Both the position numbers and the translations under genes were made by a program. 64,000 nt of DNA from Heliocidaris erythrogramma (lineage: Eukaryota; Echinodermata; Echinoidea; Camarodonta; Echinometridae), in contig CM046863.1 in NCBI GenBank assembly GCA_025617745.1, positions 14,078,875 through 14,142,874 on the forward strand, given 5' to 3'. Shown here piece after piece: positions 31,441 to 43,573 of the stretch. How positions within the stretch are numbered: the first letter of the stretch is position 1; each line of letters begins with the position of its first letter. The notes beneath the pieces were generated by a model that was not told the origin of the DNA, did not search any database, and worked only from the letters and a program-made list of their open reading frames with translations.

Positions 31441-33726
31441 TAGGTTTTTCCCGTCCAATTTCGTCGAAATAGCACCCAAATGGTCGTTAACAGCACTCAA
31501 TTTAGAACGAATTTGAATAACGATCAGGATCATCATTCAATCTACAAATAATTTGATTCAATTGGATTTTGTCATCGTGCGATCGCCAACTTTTGTCAAA
31601 ACCGAATTGAAATAACACCACTCAACTTAGAAAATCAGGTGAAGAGCATTCAATTTCGTCTGAAAATGTAAACTGCATGCCTTTAATCATTCAATTCCGT
31701 CTACGGGCGAGCATCTATGGAATGTGCGCAATCCTTTTCATCCAAATTATATTTTTTGTATTTGTATTGTTTATGTTCATTTGAATAATTTGTGTCTGAA
31801 AGGAACGAGCAGCTTTAAATCACAAGGCCTATTATTGTCAATTTCACTTGATGACCTCGTTGTAAGAGCAACACACAGTACTCTTAGCACGTATATATAT
31901 GAACGTTTCAGTATCGTTGAGTCGATCATGGCAGCTTGAAACCGTTATCACAGAATAACTAATGTCGATCGACGTCGGTTGATAGAGGCCTTCCAAGGCA
32001 AACCCCAGGACTACTTGGAACTGGCTGACAATCTTGACATGAAACGTCAGACAGCGAGATCGATTGTGGCTACATTCCTCCGAACTGGAAGAACAGAGCA
32101 ACTTCTTAGGGGTGGGACACGCAAGACGAAGATGGATAAAGATATGAGACAACACTTGGAAGAAATATTGGATGCGAACCCTCTCCTTACCTTAGTCCAG
32201 ATTGGGCAAAGCCTGAGGGAAAATCTCCCAAACAAGGTGTATACATCCACCATTGCCAGGACGCTGGATGGGATGTTGGTGACCCTCAAGTTAGCGGAAG
32301 ATGTTCCTGTAGCCAGAAACTCATTGGGTGTCCTCCAGCAGCGCGTTGAGTACGCTGAGTGGTTTCCGGAGCGTGCTCGAGACGGGTTACAACGTTTGGA
32401 CGAGGCGTACCAAGGGAAGGCTCATCGTGTCATTCCTGCGAGAAGAGTGGTTGATGGGCCAGAGGGGGCGCAACTGCAATGTAACATTTGCTGTATCTGC
32501 TGGTGTCGGCCTCGTGCATCACCAAATCGCTTTCGAGACCTTGACCAGGGAAAACTTTGAGCAGTCCCTCGCAGCCACAGTAGCCGAGTGCGAGCAGATG
32601 TTTCCTGAGGATGAGCCGATCTACTTAGTCTACGATAATGACAGGCCTCATATCCGTGCTCAACTGCCTGATGGAGACAACCATAACATCGAGACGAAGC
32701 GGCTGCCTCCTTACTCTCCATTTCTGAATATGACACATTCAGCGTTTAAGGCCGCTGTGAAGAGGGCACTGGGACAGCCTGATCAACAACGGCGGCTTGG
32801 AGACAGAGAGGCAGCGCAGAACGCAAGTTGTCACTTTACAACTTACAGTGGAGGTGCGACATCCTACGAGAGATCGCTGCACTCAATGGTATAACCACAG
32901 CTAGACCTACATGCCGAGATGCCTGGCTCGTCAAGAGATCGATGGATGAAACAAAACATACACACCTGATGAAAACTGAAGACTACATGTATATGATGAC
33001 AATAAGCACTGTGAGAACATAACACATAAAGTTAGTGAAATGAAAAAACGATTCTTAACATGAAACAGGTGTATGAAAGAACATTATATCAGTTCAAACT
33101 TTAAAAGTTATAAAAAGAAAATATTATCAATCATGAGCAATGTTCATCTGAAAAGAAAGATTAAAACAAGTCTAAAAAACACAAATGAAGAAAAATATGA
33201 ACCAATAAAAGACATGGATTAAGATAATATAACCTGAAAAACCCTGTCTTGGGTGGGTGGGGGGGGGGGGGGGGGAGGTGATGGTTTGGCAGAAATGGAA
33301 TGATAACCCCCATAATTATGTTCACAAATGAATATAAGTCACATTGTGAGAATAGGGAGAGTTCATTGCCACCTGCCTTCATAATGCGTATACGGTAAGT
33401 TGTCCTGGCCGTTCCTATTTGAATGCTCTATGTGCTAACAAGCACGCCTGAAAACGAAATAGAAACCTAAATGCGGCCAAAATCTAAGGTAAAACAAACT
33501 GGCACGAATTCGAATGACGGATGTGTATTGCCAAACTGATTAACATTTTGACCAATTTGAAAACGTTGTCGTTTAAAACTGATTGCAATTTGACGAAGAT
33601 GAATGCTCTGGAGTTTAAAATTGAACCGTGAGAACACCAGGCTTACAAAAATCACTCGAGAACTTGAATGACATAATTATAACGCATATGCCCGCTATTT
33701 TGACGAAATTGGCCGGGGAAAACCTA
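31441..33726 (+). mobile_element. IS630/Tc1-type transposon, 2286 bp, TA duplication
   Basis: Left end TAGGTTTTTCCCGTCCAATT and right end (reversed) TAGGTTTTCCCCGGCCAATT begin about 35-bp inverted repeats that share ATTTCGTC and AAATAGC. TA lies on each side (31439-31440 and 33727-33728). It carries one transposase on the + strand, broken. It sits in the last intron of gene A. A G-tract at 33257-33275 has arisen inside it. Confidence 0.9.
31928..32892 (+). pseudogene. IS630-type DDE transposase, broken
   Basis: MAA then TGA, then NRYHRITNVDRRRLIEAF, EGKP-like QGKPQDYLELADNLDMKRQT with a helix-turn-helix, and GRTEQLLRGGTRKTKMD. The single stop at codon 4 could be a CGA-to-TGA change. A second HTH follows (LTLVQIGQSLRENL). 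A frame change near 32350 leads to TGYNVWTRRTKGR, then AVSAGVGLVHHQIAFETLTR and IYLVYDNDRPHIRAQLP with the second catalytic Asp, and LPPYSPFLNMTHSAFKAAVK, where the catalytic Glu expected after NMT is missing. The first Asp region is lost. This is an inactive relative of DDE_3-type transposases. Confidence 0.85.
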
Positions 33727-33969
33727 TATTAAGTACAACTCAACTTCTTTACCTATTTCTTGATAATACATTGGGCGACCCCCCAACATTCCCACCCGTG
33801 TTTGCGAGGGTGGAGAAATGGCTATTATTGTTTTAGCGTTGAGGGTGTGTCGTGGCTCGATACAGCGCTATCCATATAGAGAGTCTTGACACTGGAGGTC
33901 GCTTCTGATTGGTCAGTCACTTCATGGAGCTTCAAAAAGTTCCGTCTCATATAGAATGTAAGTGAAAGG

Positions 33970-34260
33970 GAACTATTGGGTAAAGTCAGGATTTCGTAAG
34001 CCCCATTCACTCGTTCAGACAGTTTGTGCGTCGAACGCGTCCGTCGGATTACTGGGATTATTATCTCAGACTGCACGACGCCGACCGAATCTTACACGAG
34101 AGTTCGAGCTCATGCGGAGCGTGCATAGTGTGCAGCGACCAGTCTGACCCCCGCAGGGCAACGGCATGACCCCGCAGGGCAACGGCATGATCAGGTAACG
34201 ATCATGATGCCCTCTCGCGCGGCATAAAAACGTTCACAATCTGCGGTTGACTATAAACAA
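33970..34260. repeat. Interspersed GC-richer repeat, relative of 57225-57490
   Basis: Blocks GTAAGCCCCATTCACTCGT, TTTGTGCGTCGAACGCGTCC, GCAACGGCATGATCAGGTAA and GCGGCATAAAAACGT recur at 57225-57490 in the same order. Here a 21-bp piece (CCCCGCAGGGCAACGGCATG) is duplicated at 34146-34187. The outer inverted ends seen in the other copy are not preserved. Confidence 0.85.
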
Positions 34261-34454
34261 AGACCGCGTACGCGTAGGCTTATTATGCGCGTGTCACAAC
34301 TCTTTATCAACGCGTTCTGGCTCAACGCATTAGATCGCGCGATACGGAAACAGTCCAGGCAGTGGAGTAACTTTTCGGATGACAATCTTGTCTCTGCTTG
34401 TCTCTGACAGGAAAGTATTTTCCCGTTTTTCTTTGCACATATTCTCCATTGTAG

Positions 34455-34601
34455 GAATGCATATTCCAGATGCTGCTGGAATGGCGGGATGAGAACGGTG
34501 TCCAGGCAACCAAGGACCAGTTGAAAGCTGCAATTTTTAGTGCAGGACGCACAGACTTGGAAGCTTTCGACAACCCAGATGATGAGTGTGTGGCAAAATG
34601 A
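34455..34601 (+). CDS. ROCO/MFHAS1-like gene A, last exon: Death domain second half and stop
   Basis: After the acceptor TATTCTCCATTGTAG the frame reads ECIFQMLLEWRDENGVQATK, DQLKAAIFSAGRTDLEAFDN and PDDECVAK, then TGA at 34599-34601. This is the end of a Death domain: helix 4 to 5 (MLLEWRDENG), helix 5 (TKDQLKAAIFSAG) and helix 6 (LEAFDN). Joined to the exon ending at 30232 it gives a complete six-helix domain with no gaps. The visible gene codes 245 C-terminal residues over five exons. The last intron is 4.2 kb and holds the IS630-type element and a second repeat. Confidence 0.88.
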   Translation, partial: ECIFQMLLEWRDENGVQATKDQLKAAIFSAGRTDLEAFDNPDDECVAK

Positions 34602-35429
34602 ATAACGCAGTGGAATTCGTCCAAACGATACGTTAACCCATTTTTCTCCTCCATTGGGTTGTTTATGTTACGAATTCGTCATTTGAAGCTATTCGACTGT
34701 ATAAATTATACTATCATGTGTACTATATTTCTAGTGATAACGGACAACTGAATGATGTTTCAACCGTAGAGTGAAGGGAGACCGATAAGTTTTAATATGT
34801 TACTAGGGAGTATGTTTTTGTGACTCTTTATGTACTTTTGATAAAGGAATAATAATCATAATTACATGAATTGTCAAATGTCACATGCATCTGTTTAAAG
34901 GAAACAATGTAGATGAAGTACAAAAGGTAAATCGGTGTATATCGTTTCATGGAGATGTTTATAATACATGTTAGGGTGAATAGGTCAGAGGTTTAATTGT
35001 GTATTGTACATGAGTGCACATCGTTTTTTGCGATATCTGAAAATCCATTTGAAGGATATACTTAAACTTAGTACATTGATACATTATCGTATGAAGGTGA
35101 AGTTGGTAAATGTCAAAGGTGACAAATGTCTATCCATAACAAAATTATCAGTATAATACAAATATCTTTCTAAATAAATGAGTACATCTTGATCAGGAAT
35201 GTGACACATGAGCAGTACAAAGTGCCAATTTGTAAATGAAGTAGGCATGGTATTGGAGACGCAGTCCCATTCATATTGTCATTTGCATGGTTTGTAATCA
35301 ATTCTTCTTTACTTAGGTAGATGTTTTGATTATAGTAATTGGAGGTACATTGCAAATTGATGATGTCGCTCTCGCTTGATATCCTTATATTATTTCGATA
35401 TTATTTTTTCTTTTGTTTCAATGTTTGGT
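34602..35429. repeat. 3' flank of gene A and repeat R copy 1 (34725-35050)
   Basis: The 3' UTR is expected here, but I see no well-placed AATAAA. The stretch 34725-35050 is similar to 36370-36448 plus 41337-41640 (shared words CAACCGTAGAGTGAAGGGAG, ATATCGTTTCATGGAGATGT, GTGCACATCG). This copy contains TTTTAATATGTTACTAG at 34791, the uninterrupted version of the site where the TTAA element entered copy 2. Confidence 0.8.
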
Positions 35430-35790
35430 ACAAACAAGCTTAAGTTGAACGACTGTAAATCAGAATTCCTTATCATCCAAGTTTCACAAAAATCTTATTC
35501 GTACTAGTAGTATTGTTATTGACCAGGAACAAATTTTAAACTCCACCTCTGTACGTAACCTTGGCGTTACATTTGATGATTCCATGTCGATGGAAGCTCA
35601 TGTTAAGAATATCTGTAAATAAATGTATTATATCCTCCATAATGTGGGTTGTATTAGGAGGGTTCTCGATAACAGATCTGCTGCAACGCTGATACATGCT
35701 TTTGTTGACTCTAGACTTGATATTTGTAATTCACACGTTTATAATGTTCCTGCCCGTCTTACGGATAAACTGCAACAGAATCAGGGTTCA
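35430..35790 (+). pseudogene. L2/CR1-like LINE RT C-terminal fragment
   Basis: In broken frames it reads NKLKLNDCKSEFLII, SSIVIDQEQILNSTSVRNLG, VTFDDSMSMEAHVKNICK and then RSAATLIHAFVDSRLDICNS. This is the K(T/S)E(F/V)..NLGVxxDxxLxxxxHVxxxCK..LIxAxxxSRLDYCN region after the RT palm. Related to the LINE at 47055 and 54837. Both ends are truncated. Confidence 0.82.
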
Positions 35791-36025
35791 TAATTTCGGA
35801 CATTTATTGCATTATTTCGGAGGTTCATAAAGTCTGAAGGTTTGTCATTTCGAAGGTAACTTAATTTGAAGGTTCATGATTCCGAAAATAGGATTCGTAT
35901 TCTAGAAATTAAAAAGGGTTTAGTTATTCCAAACCTGAAATAGTGTTCATTATTCCAAAGGTTCGTCATTTTTAAGAAAACAAAATTTGATTCTATTACA
36001 TTTTCGGAATAATGAACGTTCGGGA
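35791..36025. repeat. 16-bp unit array GGTTCATAATTTCGGA, partly inverted
   Basis: Consecutive units include GGTTCATAATTTCGGA, GGTTCATAAAGTCTGAA, GGTTTGTCATTTCGAA and GGTAACTTAATTTGAA at 16-17 bp steps. At the far end TTTTCGGAATAATGAACGTT is the reverse orientation. The array starts exactly where LINE similarity stops. Confidence 0.85.
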
Positions 36026-36369
36026 AAGCCCTCGCTTGATCATTGCTTGTTCACTTATTCTGATTAAGACATGAAGATAATCAAGCCACTTGCTAAAATG
36101 GAATTTTGTTTCATCATGTAATTTTCCCTATTGCCACAACACGTGGTGACACGTTGTGAGTATATGCCCCCTATCGGTCAATAGTGCTAGTACGCTATTT
36201 TAAGCAAACATGGAAAGTCGACATTGGTTTTATTTGATGCAAGATGGAAATGAATATGTTTGTAATCTGAATCTAAAAGAAATTACAGATCCAAAGAAAC
36301 AATAATGTGACGATGTCACATGTAATTCATTATATATGTCAAAAACTAAAAAAAAAATATATAATATAA

Positions 36370-36448
36370 TTAGTACTATTTTTCTTGTGATATCGGACAG
36401 CTTAATGAGGTTTAAACCGTAGAGTAAAGGGAGACCAATACGTTTTAA
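36370..36448 (+). repeat. Repeat R copy 2, left piece
   Basis: Similar to 34725-34795 and ends at TTAA (36445-36448), where the next element begins. The right piece starts at the duplicated TTAA at 41337. Confidence 0.85.
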
Positions 36449-36589
36449 GAGCTACTGTCTGAGAGAATCAGGCAGATTTGAAAAAAATCGGAAGATGGGG
36501 GTCGGCGGATTTCTTTGATATTTTGAAGTTGTGGTATATACAGGGTGTACTGTACAATTTGTATAGACAATACTTAAAATAAAGCGTTG

Positions 36590-38170
36590 GATCAGTCCAT
36601 TATTACTACAGGGGTGATGCCAATAAAATGATGCCATAAAATGCCCATTTCGGGTCATTTTTGAAGTGGTGTATCTCAAATGGCACAACTTTTTAAAAGA
36701 TGGTTTTGCCAGTGGATGTGGGCCATACCAAGGTCAATCCATTCCAAATTCGTCGAGTGTTTTTTACTTTTTAGTCCTAAGCCGCTTGAAATAGGTCATT
36801 CTAGCGAAAAGCTGAAAAAATGTCGTTTTTTTAATTAGTGGTACATTTCTTGTAAATTTATGAATATTCTACTGAAAAGCAATGGAAATACTGTAAAAAG
36901 GTCATTTTATAGTCGGAAATGTTATTTATATGTTATTTTTTCACATTTGCTCACATTTGTACATGTGAACATACCTAGAATACTCAATGGACGACTCCAA
37001 GGGGGAAAATGTCCCATGTAGACCCTATGGTTTTATATATATATTAAGTTTTATTCAAAGTAAAAATGTATTTATGATTATGCCAATCAACGAAATTTGC
37101 AGGGTTTTTCCTTCCATTCTTCTTCTTAATATCTGTATAGACAATATTTGTTGGATGATTCCATTATTACTTTAGGGGTGATGGCAGTTCTCCCATTTTC
37201 AAGAAAATGGAAAAATGCCAATTGTAGGTCATTTTTGGAGTAGTATATCTCAAGCAGCCTTACTTTTTAAAAGTTAGTTTTGTCATTAAATGTGGGCCAA
37301 AGCTAAGCCAATCCATTCCAGGTTTCGAATCCGTGGAGCGGACTTCACCTTTTTTGTCACCACCCGCTTAAACCAGGTTCCGCGAAAAGCCCAAAATGTT
37401 TTTTTTTTTTTTAATGAGGAGTACATTCCTTGTAAATTTATGAATATTCTACTGGGAGTAAAAAGCAATGGAACTATTGTAAAAAAAGAAAAAAAAAAAA
37501 AGAAAGGGTCATTTCATAGTCGGAAAGGTTGATGTTATTAAATTTATATTCACATTTGCTCACATTTGTACATGTAAACATACCTAGAGTAATCAATTGA
37601 CGCTTCCAAGGGGAAGGTGATCCAAGGTAAACCCTATAGGTATATGTATGAATTTTCATTCAAAGTCCAAATGTATTTGTGATGATGCCATTCAACGAGA
37701 CTTGCAGGATTTTTCCTTCCATTCTTCTTCTTAAGATCTGTATATACAGCATTGAAAATAGATTGTTGGATCATTCCATTTTTACTATAGGGTGATGCCA
37801 TTTTGCCCATTTAGAAGAAAATTGAAAAATACCTATTGTAGGTCATTTTTGAAGAAGTATTATCACAAATGGCCTAACTTTTTAAAAGTTCGATTTGCCA
37901 TTAAATGTGGACCAAAGCTAGGTTAATCCATTCCAGGTTTGAAATCCGTGGAGTGGCTTTTACTTTTTTGTCACCACCCGCTTGAAATAGCACATTTCCG
38001 CGAAAAGCTGAAAAGGTGTTGTTTTCCACTGAGGTGTAGATATCTTGTTAATTTATGAATATTAAAAGCAACGGAACTGTTGTAAAAATATCGTCTGAAA
38101 GATTATCAAATGTTACACCTTCATATTTTGCTCAACTTTGTACATGTAAATGTACCTAGAATACTCAATG
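36590..38170. repeat. Tandem repeat of about 580-610 bp, three copies
   Basis: Each copy has GGTCATTTTTGAAG, TTTTTAAAAG, AATCCATTCCAGGTT, CACCACCCGCTTGAAA, TTGTAAATTTATGAATATT and TGTACATGTAAACATACCTAGA. Starts near 36590, 37150 and 37765. Part of the TTAA-flanked element. Confidence 0.88.
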
Positions 38171-39899
38171 GACGAACCTGAGGGAATTATGGTCCCATGT
38201 ATTTATAACAGGGAAGGTCATTTGGAAGGAATTGTGCAAAAAATAAGAATAATGTGTATCAGTCCCTTTCAGTATTAATAGTAACGAACAAAGCAGGAGG
38301 CATTTGAATAAAATGGAAATGGAATGGTCAAAATATTAGGAATATTTGGATAGGAATACACATTTCTTCTTCATTTTCTCAGAAGTTTAGTTTGTATAAA
38401 CCTGGAAAAACTTGAAAATGTTTCTGGAATTACCTCTAAATATTTTCATTTTATTTAGAATCATTAGAGAATTCCCTTTACTTGTTTATCCTATCATTAG
38501 TTATGTAAATTTGGTATGAGTTTATAACTAAAATCCTGCTATCGTCAAAAGAATATTCCTTTTACAATGACTTCCTTTTCCCTCCTTTTTCGAGTTTAAA
38601 CAAAACCATATAGTTAATGTTACATAATCTTAGCTGTACAATTGGTATGATTTTAAAGTCTGTAAAATTTTCTCTGAAAAAAACAACAAAGAAATATATT
38701 AACTTGGGGCTGTTCATAGCATTACCTCTGAATATAAAGTTAGATGCTTCGGTATGCAATGCATCGATATTTTCAACGGAGCACCCTGATTATTGACTCT
38801 TGTTTCAATCTGTTTCTTTAGCATGGTTGTTGCTTGTATGACTTACATTTTCGATATGAAACATGCACGATAATTAGATTAAGAATTTTCCCTTGGCATT
38901 TATATTGTTTATTTTTGTTTGATTGTGCCCATCCCCTTTGATTAAAACGTTTATTATAAATTCTTCTTTTTTCCCTACACACTATAGACAAAATTATTAG
39001 AAAAGTGTGTTGTTGTTTTTTTAAGGGCAGTTTCATGAATCTCCATTACAAAAGATGAAAAGAATTGAAAATAGTATACACATAAACCCTGCAATGCATT
39101 ATGAAGCACAAAGTGCTATTTTCTTCTTGTACCGACGGGAATAAAAACCATAATTTCATTCACAACACAATCGATTGTTAACACATAACCAATCATAACG
39201 TGGGTAAAACAAAAAAAAAATCTGCATACTTTGCTGTTTGAATAAACAGATTTCTTCATATGTTTCTCGAGATATATCAAAAAGTTTCAGGGGGAACTTA
39301 CTTTTTTGGTTGGGTAAATGATGACGAAATGATAACCGTTTCCCAACACGTAATGCAAAAATCGTCTTTCCAAGTACACGCTTCTTGCTGTTTTATCTTA
39401 TTGCTATATGTATATATATTTTCTTGTCCGATAAATCATTTCTAATCTGTTAGTTTTAACATTGGACATTTTTATTATAATGTTCGTACTTGTGAACGAT
39501 GCTATTAGGGTGTTGTTTCATTTACGGAATTGGGAACCCCGTTCCATTTCTGTAATTACAAAACTTCGGATTAACGAACCTTCGCAATTATAAAATTGGA
39601 TAAACGGCATGTAACCATTTAAATAATTATTATCGTCGTCCACGTGAATGGCATTAATAATTCACCAGTCCACGTTTGCACAGATTTGGTGGAATAGGGT
39701 TAAAACTACTTTATTACTTTTTTATTAATTTCTCATATTGGTAAATATGACAACTTGAAACTCTTGTTCATGTAAGATGCGCAGCATAATTCCGTTCGAT
39801 ATAATTAATAGGTTAAACTTTCTTTGTTCAAAATGTGAGCACTGGCATGTTTTAAAGCGCATTTTCACATAGGTAGAGATGATTACTCATTTCTTAAAA

Positions 39900-40720
39900 G
39901 AATACAATATCAACATTAGTCATTATTAGGACATCCTGTGACCAGGACATTCTTGGATTAGTTAACGGGGGTTAGGTCATTGATATTGGGATTTAATGGA
40001 CTATCAGAGCTTAAAACGTGATTCTCTGTTATCCAATCCAAAAATGTTAAAATTTGCATATTTTAAGCACATTTTACGTAGGAAAAAGTTAAGGTACAAA
40101 TTACTCTACCTTCTTGAAATCAGGTGATGTATTGAAAGTAGCATTATGCGGACACTCTGGTATCAGCTATTACTTAAAAATATATGTCAGTCATTGAATT
40201 TGACGTGAGATGAATTTTAGATTAAATCAACGTTTTGTTTCAATTATTATATATTAAACACACATTACTCCACACTCTCGAAATCGGGTATTGAAATTTG
40301 CACTATGGAGGCACGATGCGTCCAATCATTGATTGAAAATAGGTTAGGTCATTGACAGTAGCGCAATATGAATTTAGATTTCAAATGACGTTTTTTTAAA
40401 TTAGATGAATTTTAGATTAAATCAAAGTTTTGTTTCAATTATTGTATATTAAACACACATTACTCCACACTTTTGAAGCCGGTTATGGAAAGAAATACTA
40501 TGTGACCAAGTATTGATTACGATTATGTTAGGTGATTGGTGCTAGGCTAAGACAAATTGATGTTAAAGTTATTGTTTTTCTTGCAAATTTTCAAAAATGC
40601 GAGAATTTGCATACTGTAAGGATACTTTGGCATAAATACAAAAATAAAATATCCCAAAATTCTAAAATTCAGATATCGAACATAACACTATGATGGCCCA
40701 ACGTGCCCACGTATCATTTG
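39900..40720. repeat. Degenerate tandem repeat, about 165-195 bp step
   Basis: AGATGAATTTTAGATTAAAT recurs at 40208 and 40403 (195 bp), each followed by ACACATTACTCCACACT. Looser copies precede and follow. A second array inside the same element. Confidence 0.8.
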
Positions 40721-41336
40721 ACAATACATTGGGTCACGCATTATTTTGTTAACATTAGCATTGAAAAAAACTTTTTTTAGAAATTTGTCAGAAGTTAAAA
40801 AATGGTAGTTTTTAACAGACATGTGCATAAAAAGTATAAGACACTCTACACTTTTGACATCATAAATCAAAAGTGGACACGTGAAGACACTTCCTGATCG
40901 AATATTAACTTATAAAAAGTTGGACCATTTTTGTTATACTCTGTTGAATTTACGGTAAAGTTGCATTTTTTCAAATTTCCCCAAAATCGAAAAAAATTGA
41001 ACTTTCCAAGGAAAACTATCACCCTTTAGTCTAATCATTTATAATCACAAGCACCAACAAGGTGAAGATAGTTTATAGCTAAAATATCAAAGAGATTGGG
41101 TATTTTTACCGAGGTGAAACATTTACGTAAAGTTGTGCGTTTTTCGTGAATTAAAAGTATAAAAATAGGCTACAGAGGGCGCATTTTTGGATGGGGTGCT
41201 AAAATCACAGAAACGGAGGGACTGTCATATTTAGTTTTGAAAATGCTTCAAAGGACTTGATCAAACTTTAAAATATGAGTCCAATTCGCCGATCCTTATC
41301 TTCCGACCCCTGCCTGATTCTCTCAGACGCTAGCTC

Positions 41337-41640
41337 TTAATATGTCACTAGCGATTTTTTTTTGACGTTTTAGGTAATTTCGTTATATAGAAATTATAAT
41401 CATAATTACATCAATTTCCGAAGGTCACATGGATCAGTTTACAAAAAAAGGTGTAGATTTAGTCTCATGCAATATCGCTATATCTCCAAGTGAAATATGT
41501 CGTACACATGGTGAAGGGGTTATATCGTTTCATGGAGATGTTGCTAATATAGTTTAGGGTGAGTAGGTCAGATGTTTAACGGTATACAAGTCAATGAGTG
41601 CACATCGTGTTTCCAATTTCTAATGGCCTATAATCTTAAG
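41337..41640 (+). repeat. Repeat R copy 2, right piece
   Basis: Continues the similarity to 34795-35050 after the TTAA element: TAATCATAATTACAT, ATATCGTTTCATGGAGATGT, GAGTAGGTCAGA, GAGTGCACATCG. Confidence 0.85.
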
Positions 41641-41734
41641 AGAAAATATAAGAAATGAAGTATTAAAACGTGATAGAAAACGAAGAAATGCTCAACCTAG
41701 TGTACGATTTTCACCCTCAATCGTCACAATGGCC

Positions 41735-42490
41735 GGTATCTATAAAACTAGTAAGGTCCTAGTAAATGCTTTTTATAAAATTTTGCTTGCATCTTCAGGT
41801 ATTCTAACCAAGTAGTTGCTAGCAAAAATAAGCAGAGGCTTGTTTTTTTTTTGTTTGTTTTTTTTGCTAGCAGTCACTTCCCAGACTGGCAAAAGCTCAC
41901 ATTCCTATTCAAATTTTGTTCAGCATCAAAAGGAAAGGTTATGTTATTGTACACAAAAGCTCGTCAGATTAGAAAATCTATTTGAAAAGGAATAATTTTC
42001 TTTCATCATCAAGCGTTTGCTTGGTATTTTGCTAGTACCTCTCCTAGTAGCTTGTGCTTTTACTTGTATGGATATGATGAAGATTAAACATGAGTCATTT
42101 CGCATATTGAGATGTCCTCTCTGGGTATTCTAAAATATAATTTAATAGATAGCTGATATTTCTCTTCAATTACAGAACATAAAACGCGTGAATTTAATCA
42201 AGCATAAATCTGTATTTTCCAGATCTAACAGCAGTGAGTCAACTATTAAGCTTATGCCTCACTTTGTGATATCTCCCTCAACGCTTGTGAGCTGATGTTG
42301 GAGACGTGTATAATCATATTGTAAACTCTCAAACAACACTAGTTGCAAACCCACATGCCTAATATAGTAAAAGCCCTAGCTTTAGTATATCATTAACTTG
42401 ATAACCTTTTACTTGTAACCAAAGTAAAGCAATCAGAAGGTTAAAAAAAACATTGGCTAGGTCTTTACTAGTTTTATGGATTTGTATTAT
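41735..42490. mobile_element. Possible inverted-repeat element, about 750 bp
   Basis: AAAACTAGTAAGGTCCTAGT at 41735-41755 is inverted with some changes as CTAGGTCTTTACTAGTTTTA near 42458-42477. No coding content; boundaries approximate. Confidence 0.45.
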
Positions 42491-42829
42491 CTCAAACATA
42501 AGGGTGCACCTGTTTCAAATAGTTTTCTGTAACTAAGGATAGTTCCTAGCGTTAAAATACTGGCATTCGTATGAGCTGAATTATTCTTCTGCCCCATCTT
42601 TTACTATCTTCTGATCTTGAATGAGTAGTCACCATTATAACATGATAGTATTTTGTTCGCTCTTGGGTGGCAGAAGTGGATGGGAAAAGAGGCAGACAAA
42701 TCTTTCTTGACGAAATTTATTAGGAAGAATTTCCATTTTTTGGATATAAATTATATGGAATACTTATCTGTCATTCTCTTTACATTTGATGTACATATCT
42801 AAAGCAATGTCTTCATTTTGCCAAGTATT

Positions 42830-43003
42830 TTTTTTCATTTAATTTATGTATTTTTTTTTTTTTTTTTTGTATTTTGTGTTTTATTTTTTAATTTTTATTA
42901 TTTTTTATTATTATTTGTATTTATTTATTTATTTATTTATTTATTTTTTTTTTTTTTTTATTTTTTATTTTTTTTTTTTTTTTTGGGGGGGGGGGGGGGG
43001 GGG
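42830..43003. repeat. T-rich low complexity ending in G-tract
   Basis: About 150 bp of T-runs and (TTTA)n followed by an 18-G run at 42985-43003. It directly precedes a MITE. Confidence 0.95.
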
Positions 43004-43036
43004 TTAACGACCGAAATAACTTCAACTGAGTGAACT

Positions 43037-43573
43037 ATATGTGACCCGCCGCCTCAAAACCTACAATAAGTCGCACGGACCACAAAGTAGCAAACAGCCC
43101 AAAATAGTAAATTTGCTTGAATCAGTCGATTTTCTTTTTTTGATAGAAATGGGTAGTTTCATTATCATTCTATCATGTCTCAAGTTTGTGAGTCGTAATT
43201 CGACTTAGAAATATGTTTTCGGTGCATTTTAAAATGACTCCTTTTTTTCACCTGTCCAGCTAATGGATGTTTGGAGAGCTTTTGTAATACTTTCATTCAA
43301 TGCCAAATTACTACTTTACCTCTAAAGGTATTAAATTGATTTTTGGAGTGAGTAATGAATAGGTCCACCTGGAGCCATTTTCTCTGAATAGGAGTTATTG
43401 ATTGTTGGTTACATACTGATTCTAAATGTGATATTTAAAGGTGTTATCATTGAGTAAACTAGGCAAGTGATATACCATTGGAAAGCTGAGAATCTCTACT
43501 TTCAGAAAATGTATAAAACAACAAAAATAATTTTGGCGACTTATTGTAGGTTTTGAGGCGTCGGGTCACATAT
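43037..43573. mobile_element. MITE, 537 bp, about 38-bp inverted ends
   Basis: ATATGTGACCCGCCGCCTCA on the left matches the reversed right end ATATGTGACCCGACGCCTCA, and both continue AAACCTACAATAAGTCGC. Non-coding interior. TA on each side would fit a Tc1/mariner-type duplication. Confidence 0.9.

Larger units (their letters stand above)
36449..41336. mobile_element. TTAA-flanked non-coding transposon, 4888 bp
   Basis: Ends GAGCTACTGTCTGAGAGAAT and, reversed, GAGCTAGCGTCTGAGAGAAT form inverted repeats through CAGGCAG. TTAA flanks both sides (36445-36448, 41337-41340), and the repeat R copy at 34791 shows a single TTAA in the uninterrupted sequence. TTAA duplication is used by piggyBac and Kolobok superfamilies; the terminal GA suggests Kolobok-like, by inference. 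No transposase is visible. The body is largely two tandem-repeat zones, so it must depend on an enzyme from elsewhere. Confidence 0.88.
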
